Shown here one piece after another: positions 41,957 through 50,636 of a stretch of DNA of 64,000 nt (positions within the stretch are counted from its first letter, which is position 1; each line of letters starts with the position of its first letter). The position numbers and the translations under genes were made by a program. Source of the DNA: ZC4RG30 sp963777735 (GTDB taxonomy: Bacteria; Pseudomonadota; Gammaproteobacteria; Steroidobacterales; Steroidobacteraceae); assembly GCA_963777735.1 (NCBI GenBank), contig CAVZRQ010000008.1:620001-684000 (forward strand), in the 5' to 3' direction. Below the pieces are notes generated by a model. The model saw only the letters and a list, made by a program, of their open reading frames with translations, had not been told where the DNA came from and made no database searches.

Positions 41957-43231
41957 ATGTTCCTCACCAAGAAACACCTGTCCCGTCGCACGGTCCTGCA
42001 GGGCGCTGGCGCCTCGATAGCCCTGCCGCTGCTGGATGCCATGATCCCGGCACACACTGCGCACGCGCAGACGGCCGCGGCCATCAAGCCCCGGCTCGGC
42101 TACGTGTATTTCCCGCATGGCGCCGTGCAGCAGTTCTGGACGCCGAAGACAGCCGGCAAGAACTTCGAGTTCTCGCCCATCCTGAAGCCTCTGGAGAGCA
42201 TGCGCGATTACGTGACGGTGATCTCCGGCCTGCGCAACAAGCCGGGTGAGAGCTCGAACCCGCACGGCATCATCGAATCCACCTGGCTCACCTGCAAGAA
42301 CCCCGATGACCGCAGCACCGGCCCGAACGTGGGCATGTCGATCGACCAGGTCGCGGCCAAGCAGATCGGCCAGGACACCCCGCTGTCTTCGCTGGAAATC
42401 TGCGGTGAACCCGGCGGCTCGGTGAACTTCCGCGGCGCCAATCAGGGCCTGCCGCTCGAGAACAACCCGCGCAAGGTATTCTTCGGGATGTTCGGCGCCG
42501 GCGATTCGAACGCCGACCGCATGGCCCGACTGGAATTCAATCGCAGCATCCTCGATTACGTGCAGGAAGCGAGCAAGAGCCTCAACCGCCAGCTGGGCGC
42601 GTCGGATCGCGTGCTGGTCAGTGATTATCTGGAATCCGTGCGTGAGGTCGAGGGCCGCGTGCAGAAGCTGATGGCCAAGGCCGACAGCCTCGGCAATCTG
42701 CCGGATGCGCCGCTCGGCGCGCCCGACGACTTCGGCGAACTGCTGGATCTGCAGTTCGAGATGATGACGCTGGCCTTCCAGACCGGCCAGACGCGCATCG
42801 CTTCGATGCGCCTGATGCGTGAAGCCACGATGCGCACCTTCCCGTCGATCAACGTGGCGGAAGCCTTCCATCCCCTTTCCCACCATGGCGAGGATGCGGT
42901 CAAGCACGAAAGCCTGGTGAAAGTGCAGGCTTACCAGACCGAGCGGTTCGCCAAGTTCATCAAGCGCCTGTCCGAAATCAAGGAAGGCAACGGCAACATG
43001 CTGGACAACTCGATCCTGCTGTTCGGATCGAACATGGCCAACAGCGACCTGCACAACAACAACCCGTTGCCGCAGCTGATCGCGGGCCACGGCGGCGGCA
43101 TCAAGGGCAACCAGCATCTGGCCATGCCGAAGGACACTCCGCACGCCAACATCCTGCTGACAATGGCGCAGCGCGCCGGTGTCAATATCGAGAAGTTTGG
43201 CGACTCCACCGGCGCATTCAGCGAGGTATGA
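41957..43231 (+). CDS. DUF1552 protein with Tat signal
   Basis: A 424-residue protein with a twin-arginine signal (LSRRTVLQGAGASIALPLLD) followed by a DUF1552 domain: RLGYVYFPHGAVQQFW, LEICGEPGG, FGSNMANSDLHNNNPLPQLIAGHGGG. The last segment resembles the metal-site end of alkaline-phosphatase/sulfatase-like folds. DUF1552 genes almost always follow DUF1592-type genes, as here (18-base gap). Tat export suggests a folded, cofactor-containing protein. Its stop overlaps the next start by four bases. Confidence 0.88.
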   Translation: MFLTKKHLSRRTVLQGAGASIALPLLDAMIPAHTAHAQTAAAIKPRLGYVYFPHGAVQQFWTPKTAGKNFEFSPILKPLESMRDYVTVISGLRNKPGESSNPHGIIESTWLTCKNPDDRSTGPNVGMSIDQVAAKQIGQDTPLSSLEICGEPGGSVNFRGANQGLPLENNPRKVFFGMFGAGDSNADRMARLEFNRSILDYVQEASKSLNRQLGASDRVLVSDYLESVREVEGRVQKLMAKADSLGNLPDAPLGAPDDFGELLDLQFEMMTLAFQTGQTRIASMRLMREATMRTFPSINVAEAFHPLSHHGEDAVKHESLVKVQAYQTERFAKFIKRLSEIKEGNGNMLDNSILLFGSNMANSDLHNNNPLPQLIAGHGGGIKGNQHLAMPKDTPHANILLTMAQRAGVNIEKFGDSTGAFSEV

Positions 43232-44907
43232 CAATGCGGGGGGGGCACAAGAACGGTGTCGCGGCCGCGATTGCGGCTGCGCTTCTCATGGGATCCATGT
43301 CTGCGGTCGCGGAAACGGGCGCTGAAGTCAACGCCCGTCGCGCCGATGGCAGCACGCCGCTGCAATGGGCCGCTTTCGAAGACAATGTCGACGAAGCCCG
43401 CCGGCTGATCGCGGCTGGCGCCGACGTCAAGGCAACCAACAACTACGGCATCAATGCCATGTTGCTGGCCGCCGATATCTCCAGCACAAAGTTGATCGAA
43501 CTGCTGTTGAAGAACGGCGCCGACGCCAATTCAGCGAATCCCGACGGCGAGACCGCCCTGCACCTGGTGTCCCGGTCCGGGAACATCGATGCCGCAATGC
43601 TGCTGCTGAAGGCTGGCGCGAAGATCGATCCGCGCGACAAGCTCGGTGATCAGACCCCGCTGATGTGGGCGGTGGCGCGCCGCCATCCGGCAATGGTTGA
43701 ATTCCTGCTCGGCAAGGGCGCGAACGTGAACGCGCGCAGCGCCATCCGCGACTATCAGCGCGTAGGGACGGCTGAAAACCGCTCCAAGTCCCTGGATCGT
43801 GGCGGCTTTACGCCGCTGATGTATGCCGCCCGCGAGAACTGCCGCGAATGCGTGGAGATCCTCCTCAAGCACAAGGCGGACGTGAACCTGCCCGACCCTT
43901 CGGGAGTCGTGCCAATGGTCATCGCCATGACCAATGGCAACTGGGACATCGCCAAGCGCCTTGTCGAGGCGGGTGCCGATGTCAATCAGTGGGACATGTT
44001 TGGCCAGTCTCCTCTGCACGTGTCGATCTCCGGCGGTGCCGGTGGCGCCAACCCGCTGGATGCGGGCGAGCCGCAGAAGGCAACGAGCGCCGAACTCACG
44101 CAGATGCTGATCGAACGGGGCGCCAATCCCAATCAGCAGACCTACTTCCGGCCGGCGGTTCGAGGCGGCGGTGGCCGCGGCTCCACGCCGTTCCTCGTGG
44201 CTGTGGGCACGGGCGACATGGATCTGGTGAAGCAACTGATCGCCAAGGGCGCCAACGTGAAGCTCGCGCTGGCTGAAGGCACGGGCGCCATCCACGCGGC
44301 CGTGCAGTCGCGCGGCGGCGGTGGCGGTGGTCCACCGGGCGGTGGGTTTGGCGGTGGTGGCGGTGCGCGCGGTGGCGGTGGCGGCCCTCCTGGCGGTGCG
44401 CCTCCTGGTGGCGCGCCTCCCGGCGCTGTGCCTCCCGGCGGCGGTGCGCCCCCCGGCGCAGCACCCGGTGCCCGTGGTGGCGCTCCTGGCGCTGCACGCC
44501 CCAACCCACAGGTCGAACTCATCAAGTTGCTGGCTGCCGAAGGTGCCGATGTGAACCTGATGGCGCGTCGCCACTTCCTGCAGCGCAGCCGCGGCGGATC
44601 CCCCCTGCACTACCTCGTGCGTGGCAGCGGCAACCGGCAGGTCATTGAAGCTCTCCTGGATCTGGGCCTGGACATCAACGCGAAGGATGAGGACGGCCTG
44701 ACTGCCCTCGACTACGCCATGGGTCGCGGCTATGTGCCCTTCCTGGCGATGCCAGAGCCACCCGACAAACCACTGGCAGACTTCCTGCGCAGCAAGGGTG
44801 CAAACGTGGAACTGGAGAAGATTCCAGACTGGCCACCGCAGGGCGCGCCGATTTCCACGGTCGTGTACGACTCCGTCATTTGGCCAGTAGACCCGGTAGG
44901 ACCGTAA
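43228..44907 (+). CDS. Exported ankyrin-repeat protein with Gly/Pro-rich linker
   Basis: A 559-residue protein with a signal peptide (AAAIAAALLMGSMSAVAE). About nine ankyrin repeats cover residues 30-360 and 430-520 (for example DGSTPLQWAAFEDNVDEARRL and DGETALHLVSRSGNIDAAML). Between them lies a low-complexity insertion of about 65 residues (nt about 44311-44505) made of Gly, Pro, Ala and Arg. The start overlaps the DUF1552 stop by ATGA, and the end overlaps the MBL-fold gene start (TAATG). It is probably a periplasmic scaffold for its neighbours (inference). Confidence 0.87.
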   Translation: MTMRGGHKNGVAAAIAAALLMGSMSAVAETGAEVNARRADGSTPLQWAAFEDNVDEARRLIAAGADVKATNNYGINAMLLAADISSTKLIELLLKNGADANSANPDGETALHLVSRSGNIDAAMLLLKAGAKIDPRDKLGDQTPLMWAVARRHPAMVEFLLGKGANVNARSAIRDYQRVGTAENRSKSLDRGGFTPLMYAARENCRECVEILLKHKADVNLPDPSGVVPMVIAMTNGNWDIAKRLVEAGADVNQWDMFGQSPLHVSISGGAGGANPLDAGEPQKATSAELTQMLIERGANPNQQTYFRPAVRGGGGRGSTPFLVAVGTGDMDLVKQLIAKGANVKLALAEGTGAIHAAVQSRGGGGGGPPGGGFGGGGGARGGGGGPPGGAPPGGAPPGAVPPGGGAPPGAAPGARGGAPGAARPNPQVELIKLLAAEGADVNLMARRHFLQRSRGGSPLHYLVRGSGNRQVIEALLDLGLDINAKDEDGLTALDYAMGRGYVPFLAMPEPPDKPLADFLRSKGANVELEKIPDWPPQGAPISTVVYDSVIWPVDPVGP

Positions 44908-45960
44908 TGCCCATTTCCCGTCGTTTTTTCCTGCGTGACAGCGCGCAGGCTGCCGCTGCTTTGTCTTTGCTGGGCTCTGCCGCCCTGTCCGGCTGTGCCA
45001 GCACCGCTGTTGCGGACAAGGACCCGGTAGCTGCCAAGGACCAGGTCACTCGCGCTGTTCGCAGCATTACAGCCAGCAGCATCAAGGTGGTGGACGTTGC
45101 GGGCCTGAAGGTGATCCAGGGTGCCGGCTGCAATGTCATCGCACTGGGTGGCCCGGAAGGCGCCCTGATGATCGATGGCGGTCTGGCCGCCAATTCGGCC
45201 GTGCTGCTGAAGGCCCTGCATGGCGCGGTGAACACCAGCCGCGTCAACACGCTGATCAACACGCACTGGCATCCCGAACAGACCGGCAGCAATGTCGCGG
45301 TGGGCAGCGCTGGCGGCACCATCATTGCCCATGAAGTCACGAAGCTCGCGCTCGGTGCGGCTCTGGGCAATATTTCGCCACTTTTTGAAGGCACCTACGG
45401 CCCACTGCCCGAAGTCAGGCCTGCCTACCGTCACCACCTACAACAAGGGCACCCTGCAGTTTGCCGGCGAACAGGTGGATTATCGCTACCTGCCGGCCGC
45501 GCATACGAATGGCGATCTGTTCGTGCATTTCCCGAAGCGCAACGTGATTGTCGTCGGCGGGCCCGTGGGTTCGGACCGCTGGCCGGTGATCGATTATCGC
45601 AATGGCGGATTCATGCATGGCTTTCTGCGCTCGCAGGAGATCCTCTGCGAGATCGTGAAGCCGGACACCATCGTGATCCCGACCAATGGCCCGACGCTGA
45701 CCGGCGCAGAACTGGTGCAGCAGAAGGACTTCTACTGGGATGTCTTCAAGCAGTTTTTCGTCCTGTTCAACAAGGGTTTCGGCCCCACGGACGTGGCGGA
45801 ATTCAACCTGGGCAAGGAGTTCATGGGTGTGGGCAAGGTCGTGGCCGATCGCCCCTTCATGCGGGATCCTGGCCAGCGCTACCGGGAAAAGATGGGCGAC
45901 CCGACGCAATTCATTGAATACGCCTACCGCAGCACACAGATGGCCACTGTCCCGTTTTAA
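44907..45960 (+). pseudogene. Metallo-beta-lactamase-fold hydrolase, apparent frameshift
   Basis: Two adjoining frames together encode a 350-residue MBL-fold protein. The first half has a Tat-like start (ISRRFFLRDSAQAA) with a lipobox (SGCAS) and the metal-motif region NTHWHPEQTGSN, in which the usual HxHxDH is altered to HWHPEQ. The second half has LPAAHTNGDLFVHFPKRNVIVVGG. The frames switch near 45411-45420. Removing one base, for example T45415, restores EAGLPTVTTYNKG. This is either a sequence error or a recent lesion. It is coupled to the ankyrin gene by TAATG. Confidence 0.8.
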
Positions 45961-45972
45961 GGCTTAAGCTTT

Positions 45973-45996
45973 CCGACGGCCCATTCGGGTCGTCGG
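45973..45996. other. Stable hairpin before the cupin gene
   Basis: CCGACGGCCC and GGGTCGTCGG form a 10-base stem with one G-T pair and a 4-base loop. It lies 13 bases after the MBL-fold stop and immediately before the cupin ribosome site (GGGAGG). No T-run follows, so it is not a standard terminator. It may stabilise an mRNA end or tune translation of the cupin gene. Confidence 0.4.
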
Positions 45997-46006
45997 GAGG
46001 ATTGCC

Positions 46007-46396
46007 GTGCCGGATCATCTTCAGTCGACGTACCTTCGCCTGCGGCCGGATTGCTCGATCGAGAAACTTGCCGTTGATGCCACCTTCTGGCCCAGGCTGA
46101 TGTCGGGCCAGCTCGGTTCATTTCACCACGAGTATCTGGTCACCAGTTACAACTTCAGCAGCGACTGGCCATCCTGGGAGATCCATCCCAACGGCGATGA
46201 GATCGTCTGCCTGATCTCGGGTTGCGCCACTCTGGTGCTGGAGGCACAGGACGGCGAACTCTCCACCCTCGAGCTCACCCAGCCCGGCAGCTTCGCATTC
46301 ATTCCCCGCGGCACCTGGCACACTGCGAAGTTCGCGCAGGAATCTGCGATGCTCTTCATCACGGCGGGCGAAGGCACCCGCAACAGGCCGGCTTGA
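46007..46396 (+). CDS. Cupin-domain protein
   Basis: A 129-residue single-cupin protein: PSWEIHPNGDEIVCLISGCATLVLE forms the first cupin motif and GSFAFIPRGTWHTAKF the second, with His, Glu and His available for a metal. The start is GTG at 46007 after a GGGAGG ribosome site. No reaction can be assigned. It follows the MBL-fold gene after a hairpin and may belong to the same locus. Confidence 0.78.
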   Translation: MPDHLQSTYLRLRPDCSIEKLAVDATFWPRLMSGQLGSFHHEYLVTSYNFSSDWPSWEIHPNGDEIVCLISGCATLVLEAQDGELSTLELTQPGSFAFIPRGTWHTAKFAQESAMLFITAGEGTRNRPA

Positions 46397-46415
46397 ACGC
46401 AGCGAGGGAAGGACG

Positions 46416-46841
46416 ATGACAACCATCCAGGGCGGATGCATTTGTGGTGCCGTACGTTACACGGCAACTGCCGAACCACTCGCGGTCCGCACCTGCTGGT
46501 GCAGGGTGTGCCAGTATTTTGCGTCCGGCAATGGCGCCATCAACCTGGCTTTCGAGCGCGACGCTGTGTCCCTCACCGGAGAGTTGCGCGATTTTCCGTT
46601 GATTGCCGCCAGCGGCAATCACATGCATCGACGCTTCTGTCCGCAATGCGGTGTGCATGTGACCAGCGAGGCTGCAGAACGACCGCATCTGATCATCCTG
46701 CGTGCCGGCACACTGGATGATCCGCGGCGCTTCACACCGCAGGCCAACATCTGGGTATCCGAGGCGCCGGCCTGGGCGCATATCGATGCCGCCCTGCCGC
46801 AGTTTGCTGGTCAACCGCCGCCGCCATTGCGCCAGTCCTGA
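46416..46841 (+). CDS. GFA-family (CENP-V/glutathione-dependent formaldehyde-activating) protein
   Basis: A 141-residue zinc protein with the GFA pattern GGCICGAVRY, CWCRVCQYF and CPQCGVHV, seven cysteines placed as in the family. GFA proteins are beta-tent folds with two zinc sites; most have unknown substrates. It follows the cupin gene by 19 bases on the same strand. Confidence 0.85.
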   Translation: MTTIQGGCICGAVRYTATAEPLAVRTCWCRVCQYFASGNGAINLAFERDAVSLTGELRDFPLIAASGNHMHRRFCPQCGVHVTSEAAERPHLIILRAGTLDDPRRFTPQANIWVSEAPAWAHIDAALPQFAGQPPPPLRQS

Positions 46842-46858
46842 GCGGCAGCGGCGGCTGA

Positions 46859-47380
46859 TTGAAGCTGAATGCGGGTCTCCAGGGTTTCCCCCCCATATGC
46901 GGACCAGGCGCATCGCGGCTTGTGCTGGGCTCGATGCCCGGCGCTGCATCGCTGCGTGCGGCTGAGTACTACGCGCACCCGCGCAATGCGTTCTGGAAGA
47001 TCGCCGAATCCCTGTGGCGAGTTGACCAGCATGCGGCCTACGACGAACGGGTTCGCGCACTGCAGGCCGCAGGCGTTGCAGTCTGGGATGTGCTCAGGAC
47101 CTGCAGGCGCAGTGGCAGCCTGGACTCGGGCATAGAGCGCGAGAGTGCCGTCGCGAATGATTTTCGCGAGTTCCTGCAGCACCATCCGGGAATCACGCGC
47201 GTCTACTTCAATGGCAACACGGCGCGCGACCTGTATGACCGCCATGTGCTGGCAACACTGCCGGAGAATCTGCAGTTGATCGCGCGTTACACGCTGCCAT
47301 CCACCAGCCCTGCCAACGCCCGTCTTTCACTGCTGGAAAAGACGCGCGCCTGGCACGCGATCACCCAGCCTGACGACTGA
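46859..47380 (+). CDS. DNA-deoxyinosine / uracil-DNA glycosylase family protein
   Basis: A 173-residue member of the uracil-DNA glycosylase superfamily, closest to the hypoxanthine-DNA glycosylase group. It shows LVLGSMPGAASLRAAEYYAHPRNAFW at the N-terminus and LPSTSPANA near the end, the two active-site loops. It removes a deaminated base from DNA. The start is TTG at 46859; there is no nearby ATG that keeps the first motif. The last 20 bases overlap convergent cysK. Confidence 0.85.
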   Translation: MKLNAGLQGFPPICGPGASRLVLGSMPGAASLRAAEYYAHPRNAFWKIAESLWRVDQHAAYDERVRALQAAGVAVWDVLRTCRRSGSLDSGIERESAVANDFREFLQHHPGITRVYFNGNTARDLYDRHVLATLPENLQLIARYTLPSTSPANARLSLLEKTRAWHAITQPDD

Positions 47381-48377
47381 ACGAACGCCCCCCCTGGTCT
47401 GCCGAGTCGAGCAGGTTCTTCTCCTGCAGCCACGCCCGGTTGTAGAGGCGTGAGGTGTACTTGCTGCCACCGTCGCAGAGGATGGTGACTACGGTGTGTC
47501 CCGGCCCAAGATCACGGGCCACGCGTACGGCAGCTGCCACGTTGATCCCGCTGGTGCTGCCAAGGAAAAGCCCTTCCTCCCCCAGCAACCGATAGACCAT
47601 GGAGACAGTCTCCGTGTCTTCGACATGCACGGCGGCATCGACCGGCGCATCCTTGAAGTTGTCCGTGATGCGGGCGATGCCGATGCCCTCGGTGATGGAA
47701 CCCTTGCCCGTGGCCTTCACTTCACCATTGCGCACGAATTCATACAGGGCACTGCCAGGCGGATCTGCCAGCACGGTGCGGATCGCGGCGCGTTTCGACT
47801 TCAGGAACTCTGAAGTGCCGGCCAGCGTTCCGCCGGTACCACTGGACGCCACGAAGGCGTCGACACGTCCTGCGGTCTGCGCCCAGATCTCGGGACCGGT
47901 CGATTCGACATGCGCGCGACGGTTGGCCGTGTTGTCGAACTGGTTGGCCCACACGGCGTTGGGCAATTCAGCAGCCAGGCGCCCGGCCTGATGCTGATAC
48001 TGCGCCGGGTTGCTGTAGGGCACCACCGGCACCTTGCGCACCTCGGCACCCAGCGCTTCCAGCAACTGGTATTTCTCCGGCGATTGATTGTCGGGCATCA
48101 GCAGGATCAGGCGGTAGCCGCGCGCGTGGCAGACATGGGCAAGGCCGATGCCCGTATTGCCAGCTGTGCCTTCCACCACGGTTCCGCCCGGCTTCAATGC
48201 CCCACGTGCTTCCGCATCGAGCACGATGAACTTCGCGGCGCGATCCTTCACCGAACCGCCGGGATTCATGAACTCGGCCTTGGCCAGAATCTCGCAGCCG
48301 GTCTCGCGGCTCAGGCCACCCAGCCGGATCAGTGGGGTATTCCCGACTGCATCCACAAAACCCTGTCGTACATTCAT
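47361..48377 (-). CDS. cysK: Cysteine synthase (O-acetylserine sulfhydrylase)
   Basis: A 338-residue PLP enzyme that makes cysteine from O-acetylserine and sulfide. The PLP lysine lies in NPGGSVKDRAA (about residue 44), with GTAGNTGIG and SSGTGGTLAG binding the phosphate and substrate. It is the last gene of the minus-strand cysH-cysG-cysK run, with 1 base between the genes. Confidence 0.92.
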   Translation of the reverse strand: MNVRQGFVDAVGNTPLIRLGGLSRETGCEILAKAEFMNPGGSVKDRAAKFIVLDAEARGALKPGGTVVEGTAGNTGIGLAHVCHARGYRLILLMPDNQSPEKYQLLEALGAEVRKVPVVPYSNPAQYQHQAGRLAAELPNAVWANQFDNTANRRAHVESTGPEIWAQTAGRVDAFVASSGTGGTLAGTSEFLKSKRAAIRTVLADPPGSALYEFVRNGEVKATGKGSITEGIGIARITDNFKDAPVDAAVHVEDTETVSMVYRLLGEEGLFLGSTSGINVAAAVRVARDLGPGHTVVTILCDGGSKYTSRLYNRAWLQEKNLLDSADQGGRSFSRQAG

Positions 48378-48378
48378 T

Positions 48379-49794
48379 TCAATCCCCCTCGCCTGCAGCC
48401 AGGGCCGCAGCGCCTGTCATCCAGTCTTTGGCCTGCGCCAGTGCGGCGACTTCACCGACCACCAGCAAGGTGGGCGATTTTAGCTGCGCGGCTGCAGCCA
48501 TGGCCGGCAAATGCTGCAGCGTGGATTTCAGGACACGCTCATCGGGCCAGGTGGCGCGCTCCAGCAATGCCACGGGTTGTGTACCTGGAAGCCCATGCTC
48601 GATCAGCTTCGCCACGATATGGCCGATCTGCGCGGCGCCCATGTAGAACACCACGGTATGTTTTTCCTGCGCCAGCGCCTGCCAGTTGAGGCTGGCGCTG
48701 TTGGAGCCAGTGGCCGTGACCAGCGTCACCGCCTGCGAGACACCACGATGCGTCAGTGGAATGCCGGCACTGGCCGCCGCGCCCAGGCCCGCGGTGATGC
48801 CAGGCACCACTACCACCGGAATGCCGGCCGCGCGCAGCACCTGCAGTTCCTCCCCACCCCGGCCGAAGATGAAAGGATCGCCGCCCTTCACACGGGCCAC
48901 CCGGAGACCACGGCGGGCATGTTCAACCAGCAGCTGGTTGATGTAGTCCTGAGTGTGCTCGTGACTGCCGGGCGTCTTGCCCACGTTGATCTTCTCGGCA
49001 TCGCGCCGCGCGCGACCGAGGATGACCTCCGGCACGAGCCGATCGTAGAGCAGCACATCGGCCTGCTGCAGCAGCTGCTGTGCACGCAGGGTAAGCAGAT
49101 CGGGATCGCCTGGCCCGACACCGATCAGGTACACCTCACCGAGTTGCGCCCCGGCAGCGGCGCGCGCCTGCTCGAGGCTGCGCTGCATGGCCGCGTCAGC
49201 GCCTGCCTCGTTGCCCGACAGCAGGCTCGCGGCGACGGGGCCATTGAAGAATCCGTCCCAGAACCGCAAGCGCGCGGGCAACTCCGGAAACGCCTGTTTC
49301 ACGGCGCTGCGCCAGCGACCTGCGTAACCGGCCAGTGATCCGAGGCGTTCGGGGAGCAGCGCTTCGATCTGCGTGCGCACGCGCCGTGCCAGTGTCGGCG
49401 AACTGCCCGCCGTGCCGACGGCCACGATCAGCGGTGAGCGATCGATGATGGCCGGAAAGATGAAAGCGGAACGCGCGGCGTCGTCCACCACGTTCACCAG
49501 CACGCCCCGCTCGCGCGCCGCGCGGGCTACGGCATCGTTGACTGCTTCATCGTCCGTGGCAGCGATGACCAGCAGCGCGCCCTCGAGCTGTGGCGCGCTG
49601 AACAGCACTGGCCGGTGTTCAATGCGCCCGAGCGTGCGATACGCATCCAGGTCCGCGCACAACTCTGGCGACACCACACGCACGCGTGCGTGCGCCTTCA
49701 GCAGGTGCTCGATCTTGCGGTAGGCCACGATGCCGCCGCCGACGACCACCACCAGCCGCTCGCGCACATCGACAAACAGCGGCAGGTAATCCAT
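48379..49794 (-). CDS. cysG: Siroheme synthase CysG
   Basis: A 471-residue fusion protein. The N-terminal domain (about 1-215) is the precorrin-2 dehydrogenase/ferrochelatase with the NAD loop VVVVGGGIVAYRKI. The C-terminal domain (about 220-460) is the uroporphyrinogen-III methyltransferase with YLIGVGPGDPDLLTLRA and VKGGDPFIFGRGGEEL. It makes siroheme, the cofactor of the sulfite reductase encoded nearby, from uroporphyrinogen derived from HemB/HemL products. Confidence 0.95.
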   Translation of the reverse strand: MDYLPLFVDVRERLVVVVGGGIVAYRKIEHLLKAHARVRVVSPELCADLDAYRTLGRIEHRPVLFSAPQLEGALLVIAATDDEAVNDAVARAARERGVLVNVVDDAARSAFIFPAIIDRSPLIVAVGTAGSSPTLARRVRTQIEALLPERLGSLAGYAGRWRSAVKQAFPELPARLRFWDGFFNGPVAASLLSGNEAGADAAMQRSLEQARAAAGAQLGEVYLIGVGPGDPDLLTLRAQQLLQQADVLLYDRLVPEVILGRARRDAEKINVGKTPGSHEHTQDYINQLLVEHARRGLRVARVKGGDPFIFGRGGEELQVLRAAGIPVVVVPGITAGLGAAASAGIPLTHRGVSQAVTLVTATGSNSASLNWQALAQEKHTVVFYMGAAQIGHIVAKLIEHGLPGTQPVALLERATWPDERVLKSTLQHLPAMAAAAQLKSPTLLVVGEVAALAQAKDWMTGAAALAAGEGD

Positions 49795-49803
49795 GGCCGG
49801 GAG

Positions 49804-50502
49804 TTAGCTGCTGGAAGCCACGCCGCCACGTGGCTGCAGGCCGCATTCCTTGGAATCACTGTTTTCCCACCACCAGCGGCCGGAACGGCTATCGGCACCG
49901 GGCTCCACGGCGCGGGTGCAGGGCGCGCAGCCGATGCTGGGATAACCCTTGTCGTGCAGCGGGTTGTAGGGCAGTTTCTTCGCGCGGATGTAGGCCCACA
50001 CGTCATCGTGGGTCCAGTCGAGTATCGGACTGATCTTCGCCAGGCCATTGGCGGCATCGAAGTCCACGGCCTTGGCGAGCGCCCGTGTTGCGGACTGCTC
50101 GTGCCGCACCCCGGTGACCCAGGCGCCTGCGCCCTGCACGGCACGACGGAATGGTTCGACCTTGCGCACATGGCAGCAGGCGATGCGCTCTGGCACGCCG
50201 TTGTAAAAGCCGTTGATGCCGTTCTTCGCGACCAGGGGTTCCAGGGTGGCCGGGTCGGGGTAGTAGATGCGCATGCGGCGGTTGTAGCGCCGCTCCAGCC
50301 GTTCGATGAGGTTGATGGTCTCCTCGGGCAACCGTCCGGTATCGAGCGTGAAAATCTCGATCTCGGGCACCTGCGTCCAGATCAGGTCGGTGAGCACCAT
50401 CGACTCGGCGCCGAGGCTGTTGGAATACACCACTTTCCCGTAGTCGCGCACGGCGGCGCGCAGCACTTCCAGGGTGGCATTGATCTTGGTGGCATCTGAC
50501 AT
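49804..50502 (-). CDS. cysH: Adenylyl-sulfate reductase (iron-sulfur CysH type)
   Basis: A 232-residue assimilatory reductase that turns activated sulfate into sulfite. The iron-sulfur cysteines CC (109-110) and CAPC (192-195) are both present. They mark the type that reduces APS directly rather than the PAPS enzyme of E. coli. The catalytic cysteine is Cys220 in KECGLQ. YSNSLGAESMVLTDLIW binds the nucleotide. I set the start at ATG 50502 where family similarity begins; ATGs at 50541/50544 are possible. Confidence 0.9.
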   Translation of the reverse strand: MSDATKINATLEVLRAAVRDYGKVVYSNSLGAESMVLTDLIWTQVPEIEIFTLDTGRLPEETINLIERLERRYNRRMRIYYPDPATLEPLVAKNGINGFYNGVPERIACCHVRKVEPFRRAVQGAGAWVTGVRHEQSATRALAKAVDFDAANGLAKISPILDWTHDDVWAYIRAKKLPYNPLHDKGYPSIGCAPCTRAVEPGADSRSGRWWWENSDSKECGLQPRGGVASSS

Positions 50503-50558
50503 GCGGGTATTCTGGGCAGGCGGCTCATAACATTGGAACATCACGACTCGAGGCGTCG

Positions 50559-50578
50559 CATAAGAACCGTTATTTATG
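50559..50578. promoter_or_regulatory. AT-rich interrupted palindrome between cysH and hemB
   Basis: CATAA (50559-50563) and TTATG (50574-50578) form a short inverted repeat around 10 bases, in the only AT-rich part of the divergent cysH-hemB gap (50503-50636). A further CATAA occurs at 50526-50530. LysR-type regulators such as CysB bind sites of this kind. The match is weak and the call is a suggestion. Confidence 0.25.
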
Positions 50579-50636
50579 GAAGAATATGATCTTCGCGTGA
50601 CACATTGTCGCGCCGCAGCATCCTAGAGTACTGCCC

